From Ceratotherium simum simum (lineage: Eukaryota > Chordata > Mammalia > Perissodactyla > Rhinocerotidae), in contig NW_004454166.1 of the NCBI RefSeq assembly GCF_000283155.1, positions 3,560,885 through 3,624,884 of the forward strand: a stretch of 64,000 nucleotides of DNA. Direction: 5' to 3'. The translations under genes and the position numbers were made by a program. Below are positions 45,044 through 55,860 of the stretch, in pieces. Every line of letters starts with the position of its first letter. Positions within the stretch are counted from its first letter, which is position 1. The notes under the pieces are model-generated. The model was not told the origin of the DNA and made no database searches. It saw only the letters and a list, made by a program, of their open reading frames with translations.

Positions 45044-45098
45044 CTTAACCCACCATAAAATGATCTGTTATGAAGTATTAATGGGAAAAATACCATTA
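45044..45098. repeat. Right arm of a perfect 55-bp inverted repeat
   Basis: Exact reverse complement of the left arm. It overlaps by five bases a small hairpin (TTAAGAGAG-AAAA-CTCTCTTAA, 45027-45048) at its inner edge and is followed at once by a sense MIR remnant. Confidence 0.95.
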
Positions 45099-45109
45099 AA
45101 AGTTATTCT

Positions 45110-45260
45110 CTGTTAGAAGGGGGCAATAATATTAATAATGATAATACCAACTTCATAAGGTCTATGTGAGCGTGACACCGTTTGATGTACATGAGGCACC
45201 CAGTACAGTGCCTGCCATATAGTTAGAGCCTCATACACGTTAGCTCTTCTTTTCACTTAT
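45110..45260 (+). repeat. MIR SINE remnant
   Basis: GATAATACCAACTTCATAAG, then CCAGTACAGTGCCTGCCATA follow the 3' half of the MIR consensus. Confidence 0.7.
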
Positions 45261-45499
45261 TCAGTCACTTGGAAGAAATCTGTCGAGTTCTGACTGGGTG
45301 CTGGGCATCGTGCCAGGTGCTGGGAATTCAGAAGTGGATAATGCACAGTCCCTGGCTTGACCTCAGGAAGCCCATAATTTAGTGATGGACACTGAGTGGG
45401 AACAGGCCAACATGACACAGCCCCAGGCACCATGTTGCAGAAACACTGGTCTCCTCCCCTTTCCCAAACACACCATGCACTGTCATGCTTTGTGCCTTT

Positions 45500-45850
45500 G
45501 GACAAGTTATGCTCTCCTATTCCTTATGTCAGAAAAGCTTTTCTCTTCCTCTGTCATTTGAAGACTTTCCAGATGCAACTTAAATGTCATCAACATTGTG
45601 AAGGCTTCCCTGACCCCCAGACCAGAGTCATGACCTCACCTGTGTCTTCATGGTGCTCTGGGCAAAGTCTCTGACTCTTCCCTTCCATCAGGGCTGGTCA
45701 CATAGGAGCTTCTCCCAATAGACTGGGAGCTCCTTGAAGGCAGGTTTATGGCTTGACCCATTTCCACATTCTAGTGTCCGGTCCAGGGCCAGGCATGTTC
45801 TGGATGTTTAGGCAGTGTTTGTTGGTTGAATGAAAGAAATGGTATCTGAC
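45500..45850 (+). repeat. L2 LINE 3' end
   Basis: GTGAAGGCTTCCCTGACCCC, then ATAGACTGGGAGCTCCTTGA, then AGGCAGGTTTATGG and TGTTGGTTGAATGA is the L2 3' end in sense order. Confidence 0.85.
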
Positions 45851-46930
45851 ATCATAGGAGAAACTGCTGCACTGACAGAGGAGAGGAAAAGGAAGGATGC
45901 TCCCTTCTGCCATAGTATTTTATAGGACTATAAAATTTGCTATGCAGAGGGTTGGGTCCCTCCTAATTCCCGCAGCCATGAACAAGGCTAAGTTTATGTA
46001 GCCATAGGAAACTTGGAGAAAGTGCACATTCTCAGTAGTGTCTGCCTGAGGGGCCTGTCTTGAGTGTGGCTTTCAAATTGCTACCATTGTCAGGAGCATC
46101 CTGAAAGGGTTAAAACCCTTGTCCTGATGCTGGTCTTGTGCCATTCCATTTGCTTTTCACTGTGGAAGACTACTTTATTGGAAGTGGAGTTACTAAGACC
46201 CGTATTGCAACAGAAATAATTGGATGTACAACCACATGTGCTTTGGGGACTAGGACACAGAAATTTAATTTAATTCTAGTTTCCTCACATATTTGTTGGG
46301 TGATCTAGGGATGGCTCTTTCTCCTCTCTGGACCTCATCCATCAAATAGTGATTGTGGGAGGTGGAGTTGGAGTGGTTGGACTGATTATCTCTAAGGTTC
46401 CTTCCGGCTCGGATAAGTCATGTCTGTAACTTACATGATATCAGATTGATTGACATGGAGTTGCTGGAAAGTGATGGAGATGGAGTTCTGGGAGAGGATC
46501 CCAGTCCCCGTGAGTTCAAGGCCATGGTTTAGGAACCAAAACTCAGAAATGCTCTGAAACCACAGATGGCCAAATCCACCCACTGGAGGTTCAGCACATA
46601 CTTGCTCAAATTTGTAAACTAGAAGCAGACTTTTTTGAGTTGTTTGGAGGATGCATGGCTAGATATAACCTGGTAGTGGGTGTACTGGGTGGCTCATCCC
46701 AATGGGAGAGGCCCTGTTGGGGGCCTGCCCCACAAGTGAGGAGGCACGTCCCTGGCTAGCTCACATTGGCCATCAGGATGCAAAGATCCCTTGAGTAAGT
46801 CCTCCTCAGGCACCATGCCTTAATGATACACTAAGGGAGTTGTTTTAACTCACTATGTTATAGAGACACCGACAGGGTCAGTTAGAAGAACTGACCCCAC
46901 CCTTGGTAGCGAATTGCAACATATACTTAA
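45851..46930. other. Intergenic sequence with a sense MIR
   Basis: A sense MIR remnant lies at about 46220-46430 (TGGGTGATCTAGGGATGGCT, then CTCCTCTCTGGACCTCATCC). The remainder is unassigned. Confidence 0.55.
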
Positions 46931-46934
46931 AAAA

Positions 46935-47790
46935 AAAAATTGAGATATAATTCACATACCATATAATTTGCCCTTTTAAAGTGTACAATTCAATGGTTTT
47001 TAGTATATTAACAAATTTATTTAACTTCACCATTCTGTAATTCCAGAACATTATTCTCTAATTCTCTAAATTATTCTCTAATTCCAGATACATTAGCAGT
47101 CGCTCTGCATCCCTCTTTCCCCTCAGTTGCCATCAACACTAATCTACTTTCTGTCTCTATGGATTTTCTTGTTCTGGACTTTCCATGAAAAACGACTCAT
47201 ATGACATGTGGCCTATCAGGTCTGACTTATTTTATTTAGCACAATGTTTTTAAGGTTCTCTCATGTTGACCATATAGTTTTTGAACAACTAAAGGTTATA
47301 TATGTGTGTCAATTTTCAGGTAGCATAGAAACAGAACTGTGGTGAGTTTGGTGTGATCTCCCGCCCCTCTTAGTAGACCTGATGAAGGACGAGGTTAATT
47401 TAGTTAGGTCTGCTCCAGATCCTCTGTACTTCATTATTCCAGTTCAATTTTGGTCTTTTTAAAGAATTATACAGACCTTTAAATTTAAGATTCAAATTGA
47501 TTGATATTTTCGGTTTTTGTTCCATCTCTGCTGGCAGGTTTAAAAGTCTTTTCCCTACCCAAGACTATTTAAATACATACACACATTTTCTTGTCATACT
47601 TTCATGGTTTCATTTTACATTTATAGCTTTAATTCATCTGGAATTTGTGAATGGTGTGAGGTAGGCATCTAATTTTATTTTTTCCCATATGGTTAGCACG
47701 TTGCACCACCATACATCTTTTTCTCATTGATTTGGAAACAACAGCATTCGAATTTACTACTTTTTATATATAGTTGGGACTATTTCTGAA
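46935..47790 (-). mobile_element. Old LINE-1 fragments, antisense
   Basis: AAAGTGTACAATTCAATGGT, then GACTTATTTTATTTAGCACA (antisense L1 3' UTR), and TTAATTCATCTGGAATTTGT, then GTGAATGGTGTGAGGTAGGC (another antisense L1 block). A local 15-bp tandem duplication (ATTATTCTCTAATTC) lies near 47050-47085. Confidence 0.7.
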
Positions 47791-47812
47791 CTTCCTTCTC
47801 TGCTGTGAAAAA

Positions 47813-48269
47813 TGACATGTGTGGAGCCATATTAAAACAGAGCCAGAGTAGCCATTTCAGAGACATCACCTCGTACGTCTTGTTTTCTTTGTCTTCCAAA
47901 CTAGACCAAACCACCAACATTCCAAGAAGTCTGTAAGGACATGAATATCCTGTCTGTAAGGAGTGATGGATCGGGACTTTGCTGATGGCCGAATGGCTAA
48001 CCCATCAATGAGGTACAAGTCTAGCCTTTTGCCTGATGACCGAATCTTAAGCCAATCTAGGAAGTACAAACCTAGCCTTACCTCATCCAGCACCAATGAA
48101 CTCTTCTTTAATACAATTCACCTCATCCTCCCCTTTTCCCATAAGAGCCCTGAGCCCCTCTCCTGTAATCGGGACACTATTTGGGTTTCTACCTGAATCT
48201 GTGCTCCCTGAATTGCAATTCTTTGCAATGCTTTGCCTCTTGTTTCTCTTTTTGTAGGTTGACACTGCA
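47813..48269 (+). repeat. Candidate solo LTR (ERV1-type) with duplicated U3-like block
   Basis: The segment starts TGACATGTGTGGAGCC and ends TTGACACTGCA, giving TG...CA ends with flanks AAAA and AAAT. Its 3' third (CTGAGCCCCTCTCCTG, then CTATTTGGGTTTCTACCTGA, then GAATTGCAATTCTTTGCAAT) resembles gammaretrovirus-type R-U5. Two copies of a roughly 48-bp block at a 51-bp period (from 47982 and from 48033) resemble tandem enhancer repeats. Boundaries are inferred. Confidence 0.5.
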
Positions 48270-48875
48270 AAATCTGTCTTTTCTTCAGCTGCTAGCATAC
48301 TGTTAAATTTCTTGCTCCTCTATGATACAATTTAATATTTTTTTGGATAAGTTGAAATTATCACTCATTAAAAAAAAATCCCTAGTTACTATCATATGTC
48401 TGTTATCCTAGTTTAGCTTTATTTGTTAAGGTAATATGTTTATTTTGTGTAATGTGTATTGCCATATTATTTAAAATTTAATTTCTGCCTTAGAGAAGCA
48501 AATAGCTATGTGACACGCTATAGATAAAGGTAGTAGAGCATATGTGGGCTGAATATAGATGGAAGGGATGGAAGGAGCAAGGACACACTAAGGTCTGAGG
48601 TCTGAGACAGTGAACATGTGTGACAGCTACAGCAGAGCTGTAGCGTGAGAGCCACCTCTGTGATGACTGAGCAGAGAACCAGAAAGGCCTGGGTCTCTCA
48701 AGTCTTGGAAGAGCTGCCACGCCAGCCTGGCCTGCTCCCTCCAACTTAGGCAAGAGTGGAAGACACTTTCATTTTGTTTAAGCCATGATTACATGAAACT
48801 GAACATAATCCTCACTATAATCCCTAATTTCATTTTTGTATTTGGTTGTCTGGATTAGGATTTGCAAAAAAGTGT
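48270..48875. other. Intergenic sequence between two LTRs
   Basis: AT-rich at 48300-48490 and then mixed. The segment 48515-48760 has no named repeat or coding feature. Confidence 0.45.
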
Positions 48876-49380
48876 TGTAGAAGAGAAAGACATAACCTCT
48901 ACCCACTCTGGGTCCTTCTGGCTGGGCTATGAATTCAAATGACGTGAGACAGAATAACAGGAGAAAGTCAAACAAAGCTTTATAACATGTATACATGGGA
49001 GAAACCCAGGAAACTGGGTAACTTGCCAAAATGGTGGAGGCTCTCATCTTAAATAGCACCTTCAGCTAAAGACAAAGCAGGTTGTTGGGGGTAGTGGTTT
49101 GGGGCTTCAAAGGGGAGGAAGGCAATTCACATGGAGATGGAAAAGCAAACATTTATTAGACAGAACTTTGATAAGAATGGGCTTAGCAAGGACCCTCCCA
49201 ATCTATCGATACCCAGAGTTATCTATGGTGATGGCTTATCCTGGGGACAGGCCTTCCGTCTTAAATTTCTTTTAGCCAGTTAGTGAGGAGGAGGTCAAAG
49301 TCTCTTTCAGAGTCTTTTGTTCTTGAAAATAATCAAGATAAAGAGACAGATTTTGAGGTGGCCAATTCTGATCCCCCACA
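48876..49380 (-). repeat. Solo LTR (ERV1-type), antisense, with GTGT target duplication
   Basis: Minus strand: TGTGGGGGATCAGAATTGGC at one end and ...TTCTCTTCTACA at the other, 505 bp, TG...CA. Both sides carry GTGT (48872-48875 and 49381-49384), the 4-bp duplication typical of ERV1/gammaretroviral integration. It is a sister of the LTR at 34356-35006 in the same orientation. No internal gag/pol/env sequence remains. Confidence 0.8.
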
Positions 49381-49840
49381 GTGTTAATAACACTGATAGG
49401 AGTGGACTTCCTTCTGGTTACTGATGTGAATGGCAATGGTTCCAGTATTTCACCATTAAGCATCCTGCTGTATTTGATTTTACATAGAGTACATTTGTCA
49501 CTTTAAGAAAATTTTCTTCTCTCCCTTAATGATGATGATGATGATGATGATGGAATGTTGAATTTTCTCAAATGATTTTTGTCATCTATCAAAATAATTA
49601 TGTGGTATTTCTACTTTGCTATACTGATATGATGAATTAGACTGAGAAGTTGTTCTAAAGTTGAAACATCATGCAACTTCAATTTTCTTTCTCTAGCTCT
49701 TTTGTTCTCTTCTTCTATATGTAGAAGCTCCATTACGGCTCTTGTCTCTCTCTTCAACTTTTCTTTCACCATTTGTATCTCTTTAACCATTTCCTTTGAG
49801 TCCAGAGAGAATTGCTCATGTTTGTCTTTGGATTTCTTGC
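49381..49840. other. Intergenic sequence with an ATG/GAT microsatellite
   Basis: About eight GAT units lie at 49529-49552. Flanking sequence is AT-rich (49500-49800) without a confident family. Confidence 0.6.
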
Positions 49841-50001
49841 TCCTCAAAGTGTTGTCCAGGGACCAGCAGTATCAGCATTACCTGAGAGTTTGTTAGAAAT
49901 GTAAATTCTTGGGCCCCATCCCAGACCTACTGCATCAGAATCTGCATTTTAACAAGAGTTGCAGCTGATTTGTGTGAGCATTAAAATTTGAGAAGTGCTG
50001 T
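49841..50001 (+). mobile_element. MER5A-like hAT remnant
   Basis: CTCAAAGTGTTGTCCAGGGA, then TTGTTAGAAATGTAAATTCT, then CAGAATCTGCATTTTAACAA and TTTGAGAAGTGCTG follow the MER5A order. Confidence 0.85.
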
Positions 50002-50662
50002 AAAATTTTAGCCAAAGAATAAACCCTTTCCGTGCTTCCAGGGGTGATGCAGACTTTCCCCATTATTATAGAAGTTTGATTATTTTAGCATAAATTTGGA
50101 AGGAGAAGAAGTTCAATGCAAGGTTTTGGATCACCATCTGGGACCAGAACCCACAGGCTCTTTGTGGCACGATATGGGGAAGGGCAGTCGGCTACTGTGT
50201 GTGATGACATGAAATGAAAACCATAGCCCAGAGGTCATCAAAATTGCCACCAGGCATCATTAGACCAACAGAAAAGAATCCTTCTGTTGCATTTCTGAAG
50301 GGCAGTGTGCATGCTCCAGCGGGCTGTGCCCACACTCCTTTCTTCGACAAATTTATGAATGTCAACTGGTATTTACACGAAAGTCTGTTGTCCTGAGCTG
50401 ATGGAAGGGGAATGAAGGGGTTCCCACAGAGTGGTTTCATGTCAGGCACACATTTCCCTCTGTTCTTGGTAAGTAGAAGAAACTTCTGAGGTCACTGAGG
50501 AAACAGATGTTCTTGGGACCTTAGCATTGTGCCTGAGGGCTGCCTTGTGGGAGGAGATGTTCACAGAACTGAATTATATGAGTATTATTAGCATGTGGAA
50601 AGATAAATTCTTTTAAGGAAAAAATCAATTGAATAATACCCAGTTCTCATCAGTCATGGCAG
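50002..50662. other. Intergenic sequence without recognised features
   Basis: No named repeat or exon was seen. The region ends at the target site of the next LTR. Confidence 0.5.
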
Positions 50663-51309
50663 TGAAACCAGAGAACAGTTAGCCATTGATGATTAAGTAG
50701 CTACTAACTAAAGTTTCTTTCCGTTTGCATTTACTGATTATAGCTTTTAAGGTGTTCCCCCGCCCATTATTAACTGTGCTCAATAGACAATATACTATCC
50801 AACTCCAACTAGGTTCCTGTAGATAACATCTCCCCTGAGCCTGGATCACCATGGTAATGGGTGTTTGAGCTGTTTTTCAGGAATTAGAGCCCCTTGTCCA
50901 CTTCAGGCCGGTTGAGACCACCAACCCATCAACTGGGCACGCGCAGATATTCGATAAGCGACCTTTTGACCTCAAGAGGCTAAAAACTCCACCCTAAGAT
51001 CATGCTAACGCCATCATTTTGTGAACATGCGTCCTACGAAGAGGCATGAAGTCTGACTACGCTTGCACATATCATCAATTAGCTCACCTCTCCTCACCTC
51101 CAATCATCTTTCTCCACATTTCAGACCACCTTGCCCCCTACCCCATAAATATCCCTGAGTCCCTATTTTTTTCAAAGTAGATTTGAGACTCATTCTCCTG
51201 TTTCCTCACTTGGCTGCCTTGTGAGCAAAACTCTCTCTCTGCTGCAATCTTGTCGTCTCGATGTTTGGCTTTCCACATGACGGGCAAAAACGAACCTGGT
51301 TCAGTAACA
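50663..51309 (+). repeat. Solo LTR (ERV1-type), sense, with GCAG target duplication
   Basis: The 647-bp segment starts TGAAACCAGAGAACAG and ends GGTTCAGTAACA. GCAG flanks both sides (50659-50662 and 51310-51313). Inside, a TATA-like CCCATAAATATCC (about 51142) is followed by a U5-like CTGCCTTGTGAGCAAAACTC, then TCTCTCTCTGCTGCAATC. The layout is U3-TATA-R-U5 without any internal region, so it is a solo LTR formed by LTR-LTR recombination. CpGs (CATCAACTGGGCACGCGC) have not fully decayed, suggesting moderate age. Confidence 0.85.
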
Positions 51310-51313
51310 GCAG

Positions 51314-51780
51314 GATTGGCAGGAAAAATCTCGAAAAGGCACAAAAGGCTATTGAAAAGATTCTAAAGAGAACAAGAATCTTTAGGACAAATTGGCTCAT
51401 TCTTTATTGCTACCAAACCCTTTATTCCCTGGAGACTGTTGAAACAATACCAGCGCATAACTCTCATTGTGGAATTGACAAACATCCTACCTTTCTTAAT
51501 GGTTTCGTGAAGTTGTTGTCTCAACAGGAAATTCTGGTCATTGTCACACATTCTTCTTGTTTATTATTAGTAATAATAACCCTTTGCATCACAATTGCCT
51601 CTAAACCTTACAAGGCTTTTCTACACAAAGTAGGTCATTTGGTCTTTCCTGAGAATCCCGTGAGACAGCAGGGTGAGGGGGGAGTAAGGTGCCCGTTTCA
51701 TAGAGGAGGGACTTGACAGAGGAATTAAAGGGCTTTCTCAAGGGCACAACTTGCAGGAAATGGCAACTGCAGACTCATGT
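51314..51780. other. Intergenic sequence with antisense MIR
   Basis: An antisense MIR-like remnant occupies about 51560-51780 (CCGTTTCATAGAGGAGGGAC, then AAGGGCACAACTTGCAGG). The left part is unassigned. Confidence 0.5.
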
Positions 51781-52179
51781 TTGGCCAGATAGGAGATCGC
51801 TAACACACTCTTGGCCAAGGGGCTTTGATCCTTAAGCTTCCCAGTCCGCTCAGAGATTTTGCTTTTGTGCAGGGCCTGTGCAGATACCAAACAACGAGAA
51901 GATCACCAGCCCCGTGTAAAGACCACTCCCCACAGTTTTATGCTAAACGCAATGTGTAACTTCAGTGAAGTTAGTTCTTCAGATTAGATTCACATGGTCA
52001 GACATCTCCAGTTCCTTGTACCTATTTAGATACCCCCCCCACAACAGACCTTTGTTAAACTTCTGGTAGGGACCCACTCTAGCCCCAAAGAAGGTGAGAT
52101 TCATTACAAATCAGCAGGAACTCCTTATAAGTTATTTTTTATTTCCTAAATTTGATTCATGCCACCTGAGGGAGAGGGC

Positions 52180-52615
52180 GAAGTCATCTTGTTTCTGCTG
52201 TTCTATAAACTTCGCTTCTACTCCTCATCTTTCTACACTGAACTTCCCAAATTTCTCCTAATGTTCTCTTTATTCTCCCGTGCATATGTTCTCTTGGCCT
52301 AGAATACCCTTCCTTCTTTACTGCGCCACCTTCTTCACCCGTCTTATTCTTAATGGGTCCCAGCTCAAAAGCTGTTCTTTCATGAAGCCTTTCAGACTCA
52401 GGTAGAAATAACCACGCTCCTAGAAGCACATTGAATGTGCCTCTGCCATACCATGGCCCTATCAGGGTCTGAAACGTATTTCATTTAGCTCCATATATAC
52501 TGGGATTTCAACTAGACTGGGAGCTACTCTGGGAAAGGAATGACATCCTTTTCCTCTCTATATCCTCTGAGCTTGGAACCTGACAACTAACAGGAATTCA
52601 CTGAGGGTTGATCTA
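52180..52615 (+). repeat. L2 LINE 3' end
   Basis: TTGGCCTAGAATACCCTTCC, then CAGCTCAAAAGCTGTTCTTT, then CATGAAGCCTTTCAGACTCA and TAGACTGGGAGCTACTCTGG follow L2 order through the 3' end. Confidence 0.85.
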
Positions 52616-52970
52616 ATTTCCTCCACCTGATGGCTTTAGTGCATCAGGAATTATTTTTGGCCAGATATTACTTTAGTTTCTGCAGTTTAGGTGATAAGAA
52701 AGTTTTAATGGGGACTACTCAAGCAGGGCAAGAGTGAACTATCATAGCCGATCATTGTAAAGGGCAAGAGGCACACTAAGCTTGTCTCACTGATTTATCC
52801 TGGATTCTATTCCTTTATGTCTCCCAGGCTAAAGCCATTTTAAGGGAAAGCTCCTTTATCAACATCTTTCATAACTTTGTCCAAGAACAGTGCACTGTGA
52901 GGGCTTCTGCATTTTCTTTGGTAGCAGGGCATTTTTTTCCAGCTCCATCACAATTAGGGAATTAATACTT

Positions 52971-55095
52971 ACTAGTTCTCAACCTTGGATGTACATTGGA
53001 ATCACTTAAATAGCTTTAAAAAATACTGATGTGAAATTTTCATGGAATCCCCTTAAGTCTTTTGCTAAGTCATAAGCTGTACATGCATGGAGTGAGACTC
53101 TCAGAGACCTGGAAGGAAACAGCTACTGGAGGGCTGTGAACTCAACAGAGATTTTGGTAGTTTCATAATGTCAATAGTTACTGGATTTCTGACTAGCCGT
53201 GTTAGAGAGACATCACTGAATATCCTGAACATTCAGTTGAGACCCCAGAAAGGGTGTACCTTTCTACCTTTAGAATAAAGCTATCTGCCTGCCAGAAAAC
53301 AAACAAATAACCATGACACTCTTTGAAGAGAGCTAACAATCCATACCATCAACATGGTACAAAATATCCAGCAAACAAACAAAAATTACTGGAACTATGA
53401 AGAAGCAGGGAAATGTGAACCAAACTAGAAGAAAGAACAGTCAGTAAAAATAGGTCCAGAGATGATAAGATGAAGGAATTAGTAGATAAAGTCTTTAAAA
53501 TAGCTATTATCAATATGGTCATGGATTTAAAGGAAGAGATGGACATAATGAATGAACAGATGGGGGAATCTCAACAAAGAAATGGAAACAACAACAACAG
53601 AAAGAGCCAAATGGAAATTCTAGAACTAAAAAATATAATATCTGAAATTTTAAAAATTCACAGGATTGGATAACAGCAGATTGGACACTGCAGAAGGAAT
53701 GCAGAGCAGTGGAAAGGTAAATAAGTATAGGAGCACGTTGAAAGACATTTTTCTCAGTATGTCAGCCAGGTGATTGAGGTCATCATCATAGTATAAGTCA
53801 CATTAATAGTATGTACCCTTGATATGATGTGATGAGAATGACGCTTGACCTCTGTGGTCTTCCTCCCCAAATCCATAACCCCAGTCTAATCCTGAGAAAA
53901 ACATCAGACAAATCCCAACTGAGGACATCCTTGAAAATACCTAATTCTCAAAACTGTCAAGGTCATCAAAAACAAAGAAAGACTGAGAAATTGTCATAGC
54001 CAAGAGGAGGCTAAGAAGACATGAGGACTTGATGTAATGTGCTATTGTGGGTAGAATCCTGCAACAGAAGAAGGACTTTAGGTAAAAACAAAAGAAATCC
54101 ACATAAAGAATGGACTTTAGTTGATAATAATGTACCATTGATAGTTCATTAATTGTAGCAAATGTACCATACTAATGTAACTGCTAATAATAAGGGAAAC
54201 TGGGTGCAGGATATATAAGAACTCTCTTTACTACCTTTGCAATTTTTTTGTAAATCTAAAACTGTTCTAAAGTAAAAAGTTTATTCAGAAAAAATAAACT
54301 GACAATAACAAATCCTAGCAAGGATGTGGAGCAGCTGGAACTCTCATCCTTTGTTGGTAAGAATGTAAAAATAGTATAGTTTGGGAAGCAGTTTGGAATG
54401 TTCTTATAAAGTTAAACCTATACTTATGAAATAACCCAGCAATTTCACTCCTGGGTATTTAACCAAGAGAAATAAAAACATATGTCCTCACAAAGACTTG
54501 TATGTGAATGTTTATAGAGGCTTTGTTCAGAATCTCTACAAGCTGGAAGCAATCAAAATCAATTGCTGAATGGAGAAATAAATTGTGTACGTCCATACTA
54601 TGGAATACAACTAAGCACTGAAAAAGGAGTAGACTACTGAAACATACACAACATGGATGAACTCAAAAGCATTATGTTAAGTAAAATAAGCCAGACACCA
54701 AAAAGTTCATACTGTATCACTCTATTTATATGCAATTCTACAAAAGCAAAACTCATGTAAGACAGAAAAAATCAGAACAATGGTTGCATCTTGATCTCTG
54801 AGGTCTGAGGATGGATTGATTAGGAAGGGGCAGGAGAGAACTTTCTGAAGTGATGGAAATGTTCCATATCTTGATAGAGGTGTAGGCTAAATGGGTGTGT
54901 GCGTTTGGCAAAACACATTAAGATGTGTAGTTAAGATCTGTATATTTCAGAGATATGTAAAGTATATCTCATTTTTCAAAAAAAAGGTTAAAATGCTGAT
55001 GTCTGTGTCCTACCCTCAGAGATTCTGATTTTAATGGTTTCAGATGTAGGCTTTGGGTTTTTAAAAACTCCCATAGCCAAGGTTAAAAAGCACTG
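52971..55095. mobile_element. hAT-type element split by an L1-class insertion
   Basis: The left part (52971-53031: ACTAGTTCTCAACCTTGGAT, then TTTAAAAAATACTGATG) and right part (55002-55095: TCTGTGTCCTACCCTCAGAG, then ATTCTGATTTTAATGG, ending GGTTAAAAAGCACTG) form one non-autonomous hAT-like fossil with imperfect inverted ends. Between them sits about 1.95 kb of L1-class sequence, with the junction TTAAAA(AA)TACTGATG duplicated in diverged form (53015-53031 and 54987-55001). Confidence 0.65.
53032..54986 (+). mobile_element. L1-class (half-L1-like) composite, sense
   Basis: An ORF1-type segment with frame breaks (53400-53690: GACATAATGAATGAACAGAT, then AGAAAGAGCCAAATGGAAAT) is followed without ORF2 by a 3' UTR (CAAGGTCATCAAAAACAAAG, ending TGTAAATCTAAAACTGTTCT and AATAAACT). 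A further old L1 3' end follows (54298-54980: CAAGGATGTGGAGCAGCTGG, then CATACTATGGAATACAACTA) with an A run. ORF1 directly joined to a 3' UTR is the layout of HAL1 ('half L1') elements. Whether this was one insertion or two is unclear. Confidence 0.65.
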
Positions 55096-55591
55096 TTTTA
55101 GGTGTTTGTCTAGTGATAGGATCCTTCGTCATTCTATTTGCCATGTAGATGCTTCTCTGACTTTGATGTGTGGCTCCTGGAAGCTGGATGCACGGATTTA
55201 CACGACTGCTTGATGGCTGGGTCTACATGGAGATGGCTAATTGGCAATCAAGACGCTAAAAGGCTCAAGAAGAGGATGGGGGCAGGATAGAGCCCTGAAA
55301 GAGCTCTCCAGCTCTTCTTTTTCTGCCTCATCTGAGACTAGCCCTGCTTTTTCAGGGAGTGGATTGTTATAGTGACAGGAGAAATAAATTGGAAGGGGAC
55401 CAGTGGAGGTATTGTTATTGTGCAGGGGGAATTCTTATTCCATATACAATTTTGGAAAATTGTCTATCCCTCTTCAGTCAGCTGGTATCACACAGACAAC
55501 AAGATCCCATTGGATTCTGCAAGCCAGCTGGTCTTTGTCTTAATTTTGTCCTCTTGGTGACTTCGAGCAGGCTATAAAAAGACAGAAAGCA
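55096..55591. other. Intergenic sequence without recognised features
   Basis: Nothing nameable was seen before the next SINE. Confidence 0.5.
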
Positions 55592-55860
55592 GGGGCTGGC
55601 CCGGTGGTATAGTGGTTGGGTTTGCGCACTCGGCTTCAGCAGCCCGGGGTTCACAGGTTCGGATCCCGGGCGCCAACATATGCACTGCTTATCAAGCCAT
55701 GCTGTGGCAGCGTCCCACATATAAAGTAGAGGAAGATGGGCACGGATGTTAGCCCAGGGCCAATCTTCCTCAGCAAAAAGAGGAGGATTGGCAACAGGTG
55801 TTAGCTTGAGGCTGACCTTCACCAAAATAAATAAATAAATAAGTTAATTAATTAATTAAA
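55592..55860 (+). mobile_element. ERE SINE
   Basis: GGGGCTGGCCCGGTGGTATA head, box B-like GGTTCGGATCC, GCCATGCTGTGGCAGCGTCC, CACATATAAAGTAGAGGAAG, ending in (AAAT)n and TTAATTAATTAA low-complexity sequence. A-rich/GAGAGAGCAG-type flanks are only roughly duplicated. Confidence 0.92.

Noticed and set aside
34356..51309. An intact endogenous retrovirus between the LTRs
   Set aside because: No gag, pol or env-like frame is visible between any of the LTRs; they read as solo LTRs.
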